A DNA stretch of 64,000 bases, from contig NW_024756966.1 in assembly GCF_018991925.1 (NCBI RefSeq), positions 505,001-569,000 of the forward strand, in the 5' to 3' direction. The position numbers and the translations under genes were made by a program. The notes under the pieces are model-generated. The model was not told the DNA's origin, did not search any database, and was given only the letters and a program-made list of their open reading frames with translations. Positions 43,031 through 54,640 of the stretch are shown in pieces (position 1 is the stretch's first letter; each line of letters opens with the position of its first letter). The DNA is from Homarus americanus (taxonomy: Eukaryota; Arthropoda; Malacostraca; Decapoda; Nephropidae).

Positions 43031-43772
43031 AAGACGTAGGTATAACCAGAACAATTTATCCCTCTATAATATTTTTATACATAATCACCTAACCTTTGGC
43101 TCCGAAAATATGAAAGGTAATTATTGGCATTATAGAAATAACTGCAATAATTAAAGTCATTACAGCAATAGATTGACTTTAAACACAAATGTTGAGAGTT
43201 GCTGAACCACACTCCAGTAAATTGGTTTATATTTTTTTTATTTTTTTTATTTATTTACTTTTTTTTTCGTCTACCGCGTTGATCTTTAGCTTCTGTCTTG
43301 GGTTTAATTATTTGATTTTTGTCTTGTTGCAGTTGAATGGTTTTTAACAGAAGGAATTGTTTTGAGGAGTTTTTGATAATTTTTTGTGTGTATATAATAT
43401 TTTAATGTGTGATTTTTTTCATTAGGTGAGAATTTGTTTATTTTTTGTCCTTTGTTTGTTTGTTCTCTTTGTCTTTTTTGTTGTTGTTTTTATTTTATTT
43501 TTGTTGTGTAATTTTTGGTTAATTTTAGGCACAGTGAGGAGTAGAATCATTATAAGAGGTAAATTTTCCCTCTTTTTTTTTCCCATTATTCACCGCTTCA
43601 TTATACGCTGTTCTTTATACATTCTGTCACACCGGGGAACATTAAGTATACTTACTGCATTATTGAGCAGTAATCGTTAATGGCATCTCGTCTAGATCGG
43701 TAATTAGCCGGGGGAGTAGTTGTGCTTGTCAGACTTCACTCAATGTTATGTTTGTGTCCTGCGGGCTGATGG

Positions 43773-43774
<2 letters not shown>
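43031..43774. other. AT/T-rich unique sequence
   Basis: T-rich especially at 43225-43510. No gene is recognised. Confidence 0.5.

Positions 43775-43808
<34 letters not shown>
43775..43808. repeat. (CT)n, ~17 units
   Basis: A perfect CT tract. Confidence 0.96.
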
Positions 43809-43811
<3 letters not shown>

Positions 43812-43910
43812 CAGGTGACGCATCCTCGTTCCTGTTTCTTCCTCCTCCTCCTGTTCTCCGCCCCCCCCCTCCCCCTCCACAATGACGACGCTTCTGTTAG
43901 CAACGGTGAG

Positions 43911-43964
43911 GTTAGGTTAGGTTAGGTTAGGTTAGGTTAGGTTAGGTTAGGTTAGGTTAGGTTA
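43911..43964. repeat. Interstitial telomere-type (TTAGG)11
   Basis: About eleven uninterrupted GTTAG units, the arthropod telomere sequence. This is the longest and cleanest of several such patches in the window. It is flanked by unique DNA, so it is internal rather than a chromosome end. Confidence 0.95.
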
Positions 43965-44572
43965 AGGAAGAACGAACAGCGTGAAACTGATTTTTTTGTG
44001 GTGGATTACGAAGAAAACTTTTTACTGTATCTATTTTTATATTCCGTCAGATGGAAGGAAATTTCGACCTTAAAGACGACGTTTAAGACTGATTTTCCAG
44101 AACCTCGATTCACTAAGGCTCTTACGTCGAATATTTCTCGTAAATAAAGTCGTAAGATTATTATTTTTAACCTGAAGCAGAAATATAACGTAAACCCAAT
44201 AAGATTAAAACTGTATTAAAACTCAATCTAAACTATACCAATTCACTTAACACCCAAGCAAAGTCAAGGTACATAATCTCTTGTCAAATAATCCGTACCT
44301 TAATTTTGTCTCTTACCTGGTGTTAAGTGAACGAGGTTAATTGAGATAGTATCGTGGTATAATCTCGCTTCATCATCAGTTACCTACCAGGAAAACTTAT
44401 TGTGTGGATCTCGGAAGACCTGGGACATTTGCAGGAGCTTGGGAACAGGTGGTGTAAAAACTCTCCTTGTGTTAAGTAGCAACAGTGAAGCCGTGAAAAG
44501 GAGTTCAGGTTTTTGGTGACCTCTGACCACCTCTGCTTACCATACTACACCTCAAGGTTCATTTGTGTTAGG
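43965..44572. other. AT-leaning unique sequence
   Basis: Single copy, no gene recognised. Confidence 0.45.
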
Positions 44573-44755
44573 GTTCATTCATGTTACGGCTCACTCATAT
44601 CTCGGCTTACTCGTATCTCGGCTCACTCGTATCTCGGCTCACACACCTTGACTCACGTATATCTCGGCTCACTCACACCTTGACTAACTTATATCTCGGC
44701 TCACTCATATCTCGGCTCACTCACATCTCGGCTCACTCACATCTCGGCTCACACC
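44573..44755. repeat. Minisatellite, 16-bp ATCTCGGCTCACTCAT
   Basis: About eleven units with point variants (CTTGACTCAC and CTCGGCTTACTCGT forms). Confidence 0.92.
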
Positions 44756-45862
44756 TCAGAGAATCTCACCTGGGAGGCTGGCCCCGACCCATCACAACTC
44801 GGTACCTTTATTATTTTTGGCCAAGTTTTGTTGGCCTATACGCGCCTTGCTTGACTTGACTGATGGATGTTTTTGTGTACGTGAGGGATGTTTATTCTCG
44901 TCTAACCTAAGGGAACTAGTGACCAGTTAAAGGGAAAAGAAGGGATCAAGTTATCGTATTCTCAGAGCAGTTTTGACTTCCCTTAAGCTGCTGTCTCGTA
45001 ACCCAACCCAACCCAACCCAACCCAACTGGTGTTACTTTAGTGAACTATTTATTCACTTAACCTCAAGTAGATGGAAAGAATTGTAAGTAAGGGAACATT
45101 GAACCACCGCTCCTTGAGACTTGTAAGACCTCATTCATTGCCTGTAGTCACGATCTCGGGTTCAGTTGCAATTGTTAACACAGGATAGACGACTACAGTC
45201 ACCAACCACAAACCCGTAAATGACTCGCTTTTCAATCTCAGCTTTCTGTCTACATTCTCTCAGTGGTGGGTATACTAACTTCCTCCTCCTCCTCCTCCTG
45301 GTATAAGATGTGAGAATACCTCCAACTGGTTTACCTGAGTTACGACACAATGATGACAGGTAAAATGGTATTGTAATTACACTGGCACTCTACCGTAACT
45401 AGATGCGTACTCTGTATATTCAGGTAAGTGAAAAATAACAAAACAACACGTTCGAATTCAGAAAGTTTCGTTCGACCAAAATTCCTCGTAATTAAAGTTG
45501 TATGAATGCGGTGAACTTGTGGATTAAACCTGGAAAAATAAAATAATTGAAATATATTACTATTTTGCCTTAACTAACGTTCACTTGGCGTCATGTAAAC
45601 AATGAAAATTATTTACAGATTTTAGAAAGATTTTGAACGTTCAAATTATTGTTTGTGTAAATTATGTAAATCATTAATGTAATATTGATGTTATTAGATA
45701 GCGTTATTTTGATGCTCTTAAGGTGACATAGCAATTAGCGACATTCTTACCTGTTTATTTATGGGCAATATTTATCATGCACACCTTGAGACAATCTGGG
45801 CCCTAAATTACCTCCTGCTAGACAGGTAATAAGGGAAGGTATCCTCCCACCATACCCCTGAG
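44756..45862. other. Unique sequence with (AACCC)5 and (TCC)n
   Basis: AACCCAACCC at 45000-45027, a variant of the AACCT pentamer. CTCCTCCTCC at 45282-45299. The rest is single copy with no gene recognised. Confidence 0.6.
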
Positions 45863-46060
45863 CCCTACCTCGCCTCCAAACCCCACCTCGTCTCCAAACC
45901 CCACCTCACCCTCCAGCCTCACTTTACCCCCCCCACCTCACCTTTCCCCCTAACCCCACCTTACCTTTCCCCCTAACCCCACCTTACCTTTCCCCCTAAC
46001 CCCACCTCACCCTCAACCCCACGTAACCATCAACCCCACCTCACCCTCAACCCCACAACT
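45863..46060. repeat. C-rich minisatellite, ~22 bp CCCCTAACCCCACCTTACC
   Basis: Three clean CCCCCTAACCCCACCTTACC units, flanked by variants with CTCACCCTCAACCCCACC and CTCCAAACCCCACC. Confidence 0.88.
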
Positions 46061-46500
46061 TCATCTCATCCCACCTCCCATCCAACTTCCCCCCACCCCC
46101 TCCCTACAATTGAGAACTAATAATAGCAATGCCTAACAGTAGCCTAATGCATCTATCTAGTAAGGCTGTAACGTAATGCACATATCGGATACCTTCTGAT
46201 AAAAACAATGGAGTTTGGTCGATGGTTAATGCAATCTAATCGCCTCTCCCGGACAGTCGGCCACCCAGTAATGGTCGATAATTTATGTTGACCATTAGCA
46301 GTTGTGGTTGTTGGCAATAAGTAGTTGGGATATCAAACACCAGATGGCATTACTCAGCTCTGTGTTGCGTCGTGATTGTTTTTGTTGTGTGTTTGTCTGT
46401 GTGTTTTTCGACGACTGTTGTTTTGTTTATATTTTTGCTTGTGTTTATATAGTTGTTGCTTAAATGGTTTCTTAATTTGTTTTATTCTCTCTCTCTCAGC
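46061..46500. other. Repeat-poor island with Runx-type site
   Basis: 46190-46335 is GC-balanced and repeat-free. It contains GGTCGATAATTTATG, CCATTAGCAG and TGTGGTT (46303-46309, a Runx core). 46380-46480 is G/T-rich. Enhancer-like by composition only. Confidence 0.33.
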
Positions 46501-46764
46501 ATCTGGTGTTTGTGGTGATTGGTTATTGATGACTGGTGATTGTAGTGATTGATGACTGGTGATTACTAACTGTAGAATATTGAATATAAGAAGTAATGAC
46601 TAATGAGTTTGGTGAATAATTTATACAATAATGAGTGACTGGTAGACGTGAAGAATGGTGAGTAGTGATTGGTGACCGTGGTGAAATAAACCAGTCGATG
46701 AGTAAGTGGTAAGTGACTGTCATCTGAGAGTGATGATGAGGCTGGTGACTGTCAAGTGAGTGAT

Positions 46765-46766
<2 letters not shown>
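46501..46766. repeat. Eroded TGATTGATGACTGGTGATT repeat
   Basis: GTGATTGGTTATTGATGACT, GTGATTGATGACTGGTGATT and GAGTGACTGGTAGACGTG-like words recur to 46760 with increasing divergence. Confidence 0.65.

Positions 46767-46801
<35 letters not shown>
46767..46801. repeat. (CA)n, ~17 units
   Basis: A perfect CA tract. Confidence 0.96.
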
Positions 46802-46804
<3 letters not shown>

Positions 46805-47560
46805 CTCCTTACTTGGGGAAGTTCAGAGATCAGGGCATACTTTTAACCTTCGTTCATGGGAATGTATTTGTTGTGCGCGGCGCCTTACACACCCGACCCC
46901 TGGAGTGGTCCGCCCCTTCACCTTTCGCGAGCAGCTCATGTTATTCCGGCAAATTCTTGTTATTCTCGTTCATACTCGGTGTTAGAAGATATTGGAGCCC
47001 TGTCTTCCAGCAGTCTAGGGCCTACCAGTACCGCGTTCCAGTCGCCTTTTATACCTGTAGGTGATGCCGTAGCCCAGGTGAAGGTGAAATTGTCTAAATA
47101 AGTTGTTGGTGGAGATGGGTGTAAATAGTATTGTTCCCGGGGCCGCCTCTCATCGGTGTGTTTACCGCGGGAGGAAAGTGGGAGCCTCAACGGGGCTAAC
47201 AGAGGGAGAATAATCCTTGGGAAGAAAGTGGAGAGGACGCGGGTGTATTGCTTGTTGTTTCCTGGAGGTAAGTTGTTGTGGGGTGGGGGGGAGGAGGTGT
47301 TGGTAGGAGGGGGGAGGTGTTGTAGGACGGGGGAGGTGTTGGGGTGAGGGAGGGAGAGAGAGAGAGTAGGAAAGCCGTGATGACTTCTCTCGCTTGACTG
47401 CTCCAGGACACTGATAGTTATAAGTTCCCAGGACACGTAGTTAGTGTTTCTGGCTCTAACAGGTGGTAGTGATTTGCCACAGGTGATGATGAGAGCTGGG
47501 CGCCAGGTGAGTCTTACCTGTCCGCCGCCAAGTTTGTCAATTAGGGAGATGCCTCTTAAG
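46802..47560. other. GC-balanced low-repeat segment with a consensus 5' splice site
   Basis: Non-repetitive except for GGGGGAGGTGTTG words at 47280-47345. AG|GTAAGT stands at 47266-47273 and a pyrimidine-CAG acceptor-like CTTGACTGCTCCAG at about 47393-47406. Open frames exist on both strands (up to about 158 codons on the minus strand) but are Pro/Ser-rich or unrecognised. A non-coding exon is possible but not shown. Confidence 0.25.
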
Positions 47561-48039
47561 AAATGTTTGTTTTCCCAGGTGTGATGGTGATGGTAGTAGT
47601 AGAGGTGTTGTTGAAAGGCTTGTTTTCGTCTGTGTGTTCAGGAGTTGTCTGTATATATATATATTTCTTCTTACGATTACAAGTGATTCGAAAGGTAAAT
47701 ATTATTGATGTGGAAGTTTTATACAAGAGAGCTACATCGTTCAATCTATTCTTTGTCTACGCCACTTGTTTATTTTATTGTAGTTTATTTTATTTATTTT
47801 TTATATTTATTTATTTATTTATTTTTTCATGGACTTGTATTTATCGTGTCATTATTATCACCATCATTATACATCATTATTTATTTATTTATTTATTTAT
47901 TTTTGTTTAGAAGAATGAGAAATTGCGTGTGGAAGGTTTATTAGGAGAGGTAAGGAAGGAAAGAAGGAAGGAGGGAGGTAGGGAGGGATAGGAATGGAGT
48001 TAGGTGAAGGAGAGGGAGGGAGAGAATATTATTTTGAGT
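47561..48039. other. T-rich sequence with (TTTA)n and (GGAA)n runs
   Basis: TATATATATATA at 47651-47663, TTTATTTATTTA at 47804-47823 and 47879-47902, GGAAGGAAAGAAGGAAGG at about 47952-47970. No gene. Confidence 0.65.
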
Positions 48040-48215
48040 ATTGTTGGCATCACTTCCATTAACACTATCACCACCATTACTACCAATAGCATCATCACTA
48101 TCACCACCATTACTACCAATAGCATCATCACTATCATCACTATCACCACCACCACCACCTCCATCACCACCTTTTCTACCACTACCACCACTACCACCAT
48201 TGTCATTACCATAAT
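48040..48215. repeat. 33-bp repeat ATCACCACCATTACTACC, merging into ACC repeats
   Basis: Two 33-bp units (AGCATCATCACTATCACCAC plus CATTACTACCAAT) flanked by CACCACCACC and TACCACTACC runs. Confidence 0.88.
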
Positions 48216-48589
48216 TACCTGCCTTTAATACCATAATATACTCCCTCATTTGTACTGGACCAACATATCAATTGCCATTCATTACCTTCACGACAAAACA
48301 CCATAGAGGAATATTGGTTAATGATCAGTACGTGTAAAAGGTAATTGGTATTTCGAGTTTAATTAATGACTTGTAATTTTATAGTCTTGAGTAAAATTAA
48401 TTTAATCGATTTTATTTTTTAATTAGATTATTTTGATGTATGGGCGATTAAGTGTGTTTGTTATTGTTTATGTTTAGTATTGTTTTTTTTTGTTTTATTT
48501 TTTTTTTTTTTGTTTTGTTGTTAAGTTTTTGAGGTTAGTGATGGAATTTTATTGAGTTTGTGGGTTTGTATGTTATTCGTGCGCTCATG
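48216..48589. other. AT-rich unique sequence
   Basis: Poly-T patches at 48483-48512. No gene is recognised. Confidence 0.5.
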
Positions 48590-48609
48590 TACACACACAC
48601 ACACACACA

Positions 48610-48647
<38 letters not shown>
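48590..48647. repeat. (CA)n with one GA interruption
   Basis: CA tract of about 28 units broken once at 48609. Confidence 0.96.
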
Positions 48648-48650
<3 letters not shown>

Positions 48651-49035
48651 ATAAAGTAAGTAAAAATAATAATATTCAATAAAACAAAAAGAATCATAAC
48701 AAACGAACCTCCATTAAGAAGAAAAAAAAATAGGATATAATTTTTTAAAGTATATCCCAATAAAGAAACACCAATACAATAAATAGAAATTAATAGTATA
48801 TCCAATAGTATGTTAATGAGTATATCGGTGGATGCCCTTTTTACTCTGGGTCGCATGGTTGGCCGTGCTTAGGGTCAATCTATCACGGTAATTGAGGTGT
48901 TAGAAGGTGTGTAATTAACTCTAGCCGATTGTTCATTAACCTAAGTAATAGCTGCCTTAACTATGCCTTGGTGGGGGTGAATATTTTATCCAACGATGAG
49001 TTATGGAGTTAAGGCATACCGGTGTTGTGGTTATA
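48648..49035. other. AT-rich unique sequence
   Basis: Single copy. No gene is recognised. Confidence 0.45.
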
Positions 49036-49136
49036 GGGAATGGGTGGTGTTGCTGGGAATGGGTGGTGTTGGGAATGGGTGGTGTTGCTGGGAATGGGTG
49101 GTGTTGGGAATGGGTGGTGTTGCTGGGAATGGGTGG
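49036..49136. repeat. Minisatellite alternating 19-bp and 16-bp units
   Basis: GGGAATGGGTGGTGTTGCT (19) and GGGAATGGGTGGTGTT (16) alternate strictly as 19-16-19-16-19-partial, so the true repeating unit is a 35-bp dimer. Confidence 0.96.
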
Positions 49137-49747
49137 CACTAAGAATAATGTCGTGCCTGGACTATCTATGATACTGGGGATTTGTGGCATCAGCTTTGGC
49201 ACTAATGATAAAAAATGCCATTGATGGGTGCCAGCCAGGGGTCGGGTTGATATAGTGGCACCCAACTACCACTCGCCATTGCTACCTGTCAAAAACGTAA
49301 TTTGTTCAGACGCCCTCCTCTCATTGGCCGGGGGGGGGGGTCCGTTGTTACCCGTTTAAATGACGTATGACCTGAGGATGTTAACAGCTCTGAGTTGACG
49401 AATAGGAAGATAATGATAGAAAAAAAATAAAAACAATAATATGATACGAGAAACAACAACAACAACAACCACCACCACCACCAACATCACCCACAACAAT
49501 AACAGCAACAACAATAATAGTAATAATAACAACAGCAGTGTAGTTTAGCCGTCTGTTTAATAATGAACTTAAAACGTCTATGTATTTATATAGAGGTAAT
49601 GTTATTAGGTTCACAAGTTAATAAGACTCGTCCCGTTTCCTGCATGACTCGGCGTATTATACTCCAGGAAAGTCAATTAAGGTCCCGTGTGTCTGTACCT
49701 CTTAACACATCTCTATTATAGGTTTATTGTTGTCCAATCTTAATTAT

Positions 49748-49750
<3 letters not shown>
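49137..49750. other. Unique sequence with CAA/CCA run
   Basis: AACAACAACAACAACCACCACCACCACC at 49453-49481. G10 run at 49331-49340. The rest is single copy. Confidence 0.6.

Positions 49751-49830
<80 letters not shown>
49751..49830. repeat. (GT)n, ~40 units
   Basis: A perfect GT tract. Confidence 0.97.
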
Positions 49831-49834
<4 letters not shown>

Positions 49835-49859
49835 CCCCACAGGAGGACCAGCACGTGTT

Positions 49860-49920
49860 AGGTTACGTTAGGTCAGGTCAGGTCAGGTCAGAATAGGTTA
49901 GGTCCGATTAGGTTAGATTA
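49860..49920. repeat. Degenerate TTAGG/TCAGG array
   Basis: GTTACGTTAGGTCAGGTCAGG then ATAGGTTAGGTCCGATTAGG, a diverged telomere-type pentamer. Confidence 0.8.
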
Positions 49921-50094
49921 ACTTTAAATTTAGCTGCGCCTGACCAGAGTTTCATCAGCACGTGACACCGGGAGATCAGTATCGTTTAATGCTGCTAATC
50001 CCGGCATAACTTATCATTATAAAGTAATTGGTGGTGAATTATTCCTCAGTCACCTGTCAGGTAAATGTGATGCGTTGTCTGAGGAAAGAAGCTT

Positions 50095-50275
50095 CATCCC
50101 GTTCCGTTCCTTCCCATCTCGTTCCGTTTCATTCCATTCTGTTCCGTTCCTTTTTTGTCTCGTTCCGTCCAGTCCCAACCCGTTCCCTCCAGTTCCGTTT
50201 CGTTCAATTCTTTCCCGTTCCGTTCCTCTCCATTCAACCCTGTCCCCATTCCATTACGTTCCGCCCTGTTCCGTG
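50095..50275. repeat. Degenerate TTCCGTTCC pentamer-type repeat
   Basis: CGTTCCGTTCC, CATTCCATTC and CCCGTTCC words in about 180 bp, with a basic 5-bp periodicity (GTTCC). Confidence 0.85.
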
Positions 50276-50367
50276 GTAGAGTCAGGCTTCAGGTTCACAG
50301 TGTGTTACTTTGACTTTTATCACAGTATAAGTAACAGTTCAACAAGTAGACTAGCAGGATTTATTGT

Positions 50368-50512
50368 AAGTAGCAGTTCACCAGGAAATGTTAATAAAAG
50401 TAGCAGGTCACCAAGAAATGTCTATAGAAGTAGCAGGTCACCAGGAAATGTCTATAGAAGTAGCAGGTCACCAGGAAATGTCTATATAAGTAGCAGGTCA
50501 CCAGGAAATGTG
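50368..50512. repeat. Minisatellite, 30 bp x ~4.8
   Basis: Units AAGTAGCAGGTCACCAGGAA plus ATGTCTATAG. The first carries TTAATAA instead of TCTATAG. A 184-codon frame runs through both this and the TTCCG repeat to its left. It is repeat-driven, and no domain is recognised. Confidence 0.95.
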
Positions 50513-51476
50513 AGTCTACCAAGTGGGGAAAAAGTTACTTATTTATGTGATAATGGCTTGCTATTAGATCAGATTGTAGCAGAAAGTGTGAGGTTTTCTT
50601 CTGAAGTTTTTGTGTCATTTAATATTTAGAGTTCATACGTAATTGTTGGTCCGGAGGAAATATTTTTAAGAGGTGTTTGGACGATGGTGATGATAATAGT
50701 AGTGGTAGTTGTAGCGGTATTACATTTCTTATTTATTTTTTTTTTTTTATCAGTTTTTAGCTAGTGTTACGAGGGCGATTTTCTGTATGTGTTTCATATT
50801 TTCACTGAATTTAATGAAAGAAAATCCCACGGGTTGGTTTTTAATACGGGTTTTTACTCGTTATTGTAACCCATCGTTAAACAGGAAGCCACTAAACCGA
50901 AATCCTGGATAAACTGAATACGTTGTCTGACCACGAGAGGAAAAAAATAAAAGACTTCTTAGAAATGTCGAGAATTTCCTCACACAGGGATGTAATTAAT
51001 GGTGATAATGGGTTGTATATGTGTGTGTCATTAACTTTGGGGCCCATCAGGCAGCCTTTAACTCGAGGTGCTAGTAAGTTAGGGTCTGTAAGAACATAAA
51101 TAATAGTGACTCTTAAATTTAGGGGCCCATTAAAACACGGGAATAACTATTTAATGGTAAACTTAATATTGACCTGAATCACAATATGTCAGTCTTTCCC
51201 AACCAATTTAATTCGATTGAACGAAATTTTACCGCATTAAATATACTTTTTCTTTATCTAATTTTCTTTTTTGTCTTGTTTTGGTTCTAACGACGAAGAT
51301 GATGATTGTAGAAAACCAAACAAGGTTATCAATACCAAGTAACATTATCAAGTGGTGTTGATGATGGGGTGAGCCTTGATGACACGCTGCCACTCCGACG
51401 TGACCACATAGATTTCGTTCATGGTTTTATACTCAATGGAGCTTAGAAATGCTGCAAGAAACCCGATCATGGAATT

Positions 51477-51483
<7 letters not shown>
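50513..51483. other. Unique sequence
   Basis: Single copy, AT-leaning, with poly-T at 50730-50748. No gene is recognised. Confidence 0.5.
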
Positions 51484-52115
<632 letters not shown>

Positions 52116-52168
<53 letters not shown>

Positions 52169-52185
52169 CACACACACACACACAT
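52116..52185. repeat. (CA)n with one GCA interruption
   Basis: About 34 CA units with one CG step at 52161. Confidence 0.97.
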
Positions 52186-52678
52186 CACGAAAATATGTAT
52201 GCATATATCATAGAAAACACTACGTCACCCCTCGGCCACCCCAGGAATGTGACCAAATATTCAGATGTATTGTATGTCACCTGTATCACTGTGAATGACT
52301 CTCTCCATTGATCTATCTATCTAATAATATAATCTCTGTCTTGCAGGTAGTGACGCGATTTGAGGTGAAGTTGACCAGCTGGTTCTCGTGAGTACAGTGT
52401 CTCTTGTATTTTGTAATGTGGGAACAGCGTATTTCACCTGAAAATTAACCTAACCCCTCCGTAAAGATACTTTTTGGCGTGTCGAGAGAGAGAGAGAGAG
52501 AGACTGTTGGTTTCAGCTACCACTAATGGACGCCACAGGTGAGGGGCATCAACACCTGGTGAGCCACGACCCGGAGAGACTCACACCTGATAATTATAGG
52601 TGCTTAAGCTAACAGGTGCACCGGAGTGTACGGAGGCCGCTGGTGACCGTCGAATATCCTTACGTTACAGCCTTGAGT
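52186..52678. other. Unique sequence with short (GA)n
   Basis: GA units at 52484-52503. CAGGTG/CACCTG words are frequent after 52535. No gene. Confidence 0.5.
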
Positions 52679-52967
52679 CACCTGATGATTAGGTACCTCA
52701 GCTTATTTTCACTTGATTCGGTACTTGCAGCTTTTTCACTTTTTTTTAGGTACCTCAGCTTATTTCACCGGATAATTAGGTACCCCCTGCTTATTTTCCC
52801 CTGATTAAACACTCTAATGCCTACCCAACTCAACCCAAGCCAAGCCAACACAAGTTAACCTAATATAACCCAGTCTAATCTAATATATTCAAACCAGTCC
52901 CGCCCAGGTAGCTTTAGACTGTTTTAATCATCAGGTGAAATAAGCTGAGGTGTCTAATCCTCAGGTG
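52679..52967. repeat. Direct and inverted repeats of an AGGTACCTCAGCTTATTTCAC module
   Basis: Plus-strand copies lie at 52679-52717 (CACCTGATGATTAGGTACCT, CAGCTTATTTTCACTTGAT), 52718-52746 (diverged), 52747-52773 and 52774-52806. An inverted copy at 52930-52967 (ATCAGGTGAAATAAGCTGAG, GTGTCTAATCCTCAGGTG) is about 85% identical to the first. The outer pair could fold into a hairpin with a loop of about 210 bp. A short degenerate AACCC/AACCT patch (52829-52885) sits in the loop. A foldback element or an inverted-duplicated minisatellite is possible. Confidence 0.75.
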
Positions 52968-53099
52968 TTCCGAGAGACCTGTTGAGGAATAACAAACGAA
53001 AGACTTTCTCACCACAAGAAGCGTTTACCAGTGACCCGCTAACAGCAGTACTTTAGAGAGGAGAACAGCAGAACAGAACGAGAGGGCGAGAAGTAACAG
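52968..53099. other. Unique sequence
   Basis: Single copy, no gene. Confidence 0.4.
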
Positions 53100-53325
53100 A
53101 TCTTAAATGATGACCACTTAACAGCACCAATAACAACAGTACAGCCCAAATAACAGCAGTGACGCATAACAGCAGTAGTAAAAGTAGCAAGATTAACAGC
53201 AGAAGTATTCAACAACAACTACAACAGTAACAGCTTTAACACCTATCAGGATTAATAACAGAAGCACCCAGCAACAGGAGTAACAGCAGAAACACCCGAC
53301 AACAGCAGTAACAGCAGAAGAGAGT
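53100..53325. repeat. Degenerate TAACAGCAG repeat
   Basis: AACAGCAG, TAACAGCAGAAG and CAACAGCAGTAACAGCAG words recur about fifteen times at irregular spacing, with ACACCCGACAACAG blocks near the end. Confidence 0.8.
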
Positions 53326-53381
53326 TGTAGGAGGGTGGCCTGTGTTGCTGGCGGTCACAGGCTATACCTACCTGGCCTACC

Positions 53382-53477
53382 TGTTCTCTCTCTCTCTCTC
53401 TCACGGGGTTAATTCAGTAATAAAAAAAAAAGACAATTTCAGTGTTATTTTGTGTGTGTGGTGTGTGTGTGTGTGTG

Positions 53478-53517
<40 letters not shown>
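53382..53517. repeat. (CT)n and interrupted (GT)n
   Basis: CT at 53384-53402 and GT at 53450-53517 with two GTTG/GGTG breaks. Confidence 0.95.
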
Positions 53518-53521
<4 letters not shown>

Positions 53522-54112
53522 AAAGGGTTATGGTAAATTACATATATTGCTTCATCGTCCAACTAGAGGAATTAGCGGCCATTAAATCTTCCATAACACA
53601 AACACAATTAAGAGTTACTATGGCCCCGTCTTTATTTTCCTTCCTTCCTTCCTTCCTTCCTTACCGTCGATTTTTCTTTTTCTTTTAATCCCACTAAACG
53701 TTTTTCTTCCTCCTCTTCACCTCCCCTCTTCGTCACACTTCGTCAGGTAATTCGTATCAAAATAATATCGACGTATAATTTTAGGGGTAGTAAATGGGTC
53801 TCGGTAGAACGACATTAGTTAATTCCTTCCCATCACGAACTCTGGTATAATATATAATGACAGGCCGGGAGTAGCCATTGTGGCAAAAAAGAAACCTGAG
53901 GTGATGGTTTAATGGTGTGTGGTTTTTCCATAAATTAATTGAATTCCTAATGGCGGCGGTGGTGGTGGTTTAAAGATGGATAATTATTGGGTTTTTCTTT
54001 TGTTTCCTTCGTTGTAATATTTTATCTTAGATTGATAAATAGTTTAATTTCGTCTGTTTTTCTTTATTAATGTTTTTTTATGTAATCTGTGTTGAGTCTA
54101 TGTTGAGATAAG
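53518..54112. other. Unique sequence with (TTCC)6
   Basis: TTCC units at 53637-53662, C/T-rich to 53740, then AT-rich. GGCGGCGGTGGTGGTGG at about 53952-53968. No gene. Confidence 0.55.
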
Positions 54113-54186
54113 GGTTACGTTACGTTAGGTTAGGATAGGATAGGTTAGGCTAGGTTAAAATTGAGGGTTAGATTATGTTAGGTTAA
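54113..54186. repeat. Degenerate TTAGG array
   Basis: TTACGTTAGGTTAGGATAGG then GGTTAGGCTAGGTT, diverging to the right. Confidence 0.85.
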
Positions 54187-54304
54187 TGTGTGTTTGATAA
54201 GTCTTAAGTCTGACACAAGCGGACTGTACAAACCTGCCAAAATCTTTCACCGGTAAAAGTCTTATCTGACGTATGGTTGTATAGCCGATAGCTTCACCCT
54301 CCCC

Positions 54305-54308
54305 CCCC

Positions 54309-54364
<56 letters not shown>

Positions 54365-54640
54365 GACATACCCACGTGCACACCCTAACTGCCTAGAACT
54401 GTAGGTGGCTAACTGGCTGAAGTGACTGGTCCTTCGGTCAACGGGTACTGGTTCTCCTACAGGATGAATTATTATTATTATTTTTACAGAAGTCACCCAC
54501 CTTCACCGTCTAAAATCCCTTCCCACCCCTTGCCATCATCCTCTTCCTCCCACCTCCACCTCTTCACCCCTCCATCCTCCACCCTCCTCCCCTGCCCCCT
54601 CCACCTACACCTCCTCCTCCCCCTCCAGGCAGGTTGTAAT
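54305..54640. repeat. (CA)n and a CCACCTCC pyrimidine/C-rich tract
   Basis: CA at 54310-54358. CCTCCCACCTCCACCTC-type DNA at 54500-54632. Confidence 0.9.

Noticed and set aside
42628..43031. Poly-Val/Glu/Gly/Arg/Trp frames on the minus strand
   Set aside because: Translations of CCA/CCT trinucleotide repeats.
43911..43964. Chromosome end (telomere)
   Set aside because: Only about 55 bp, flanked by unique sequence on both sides.
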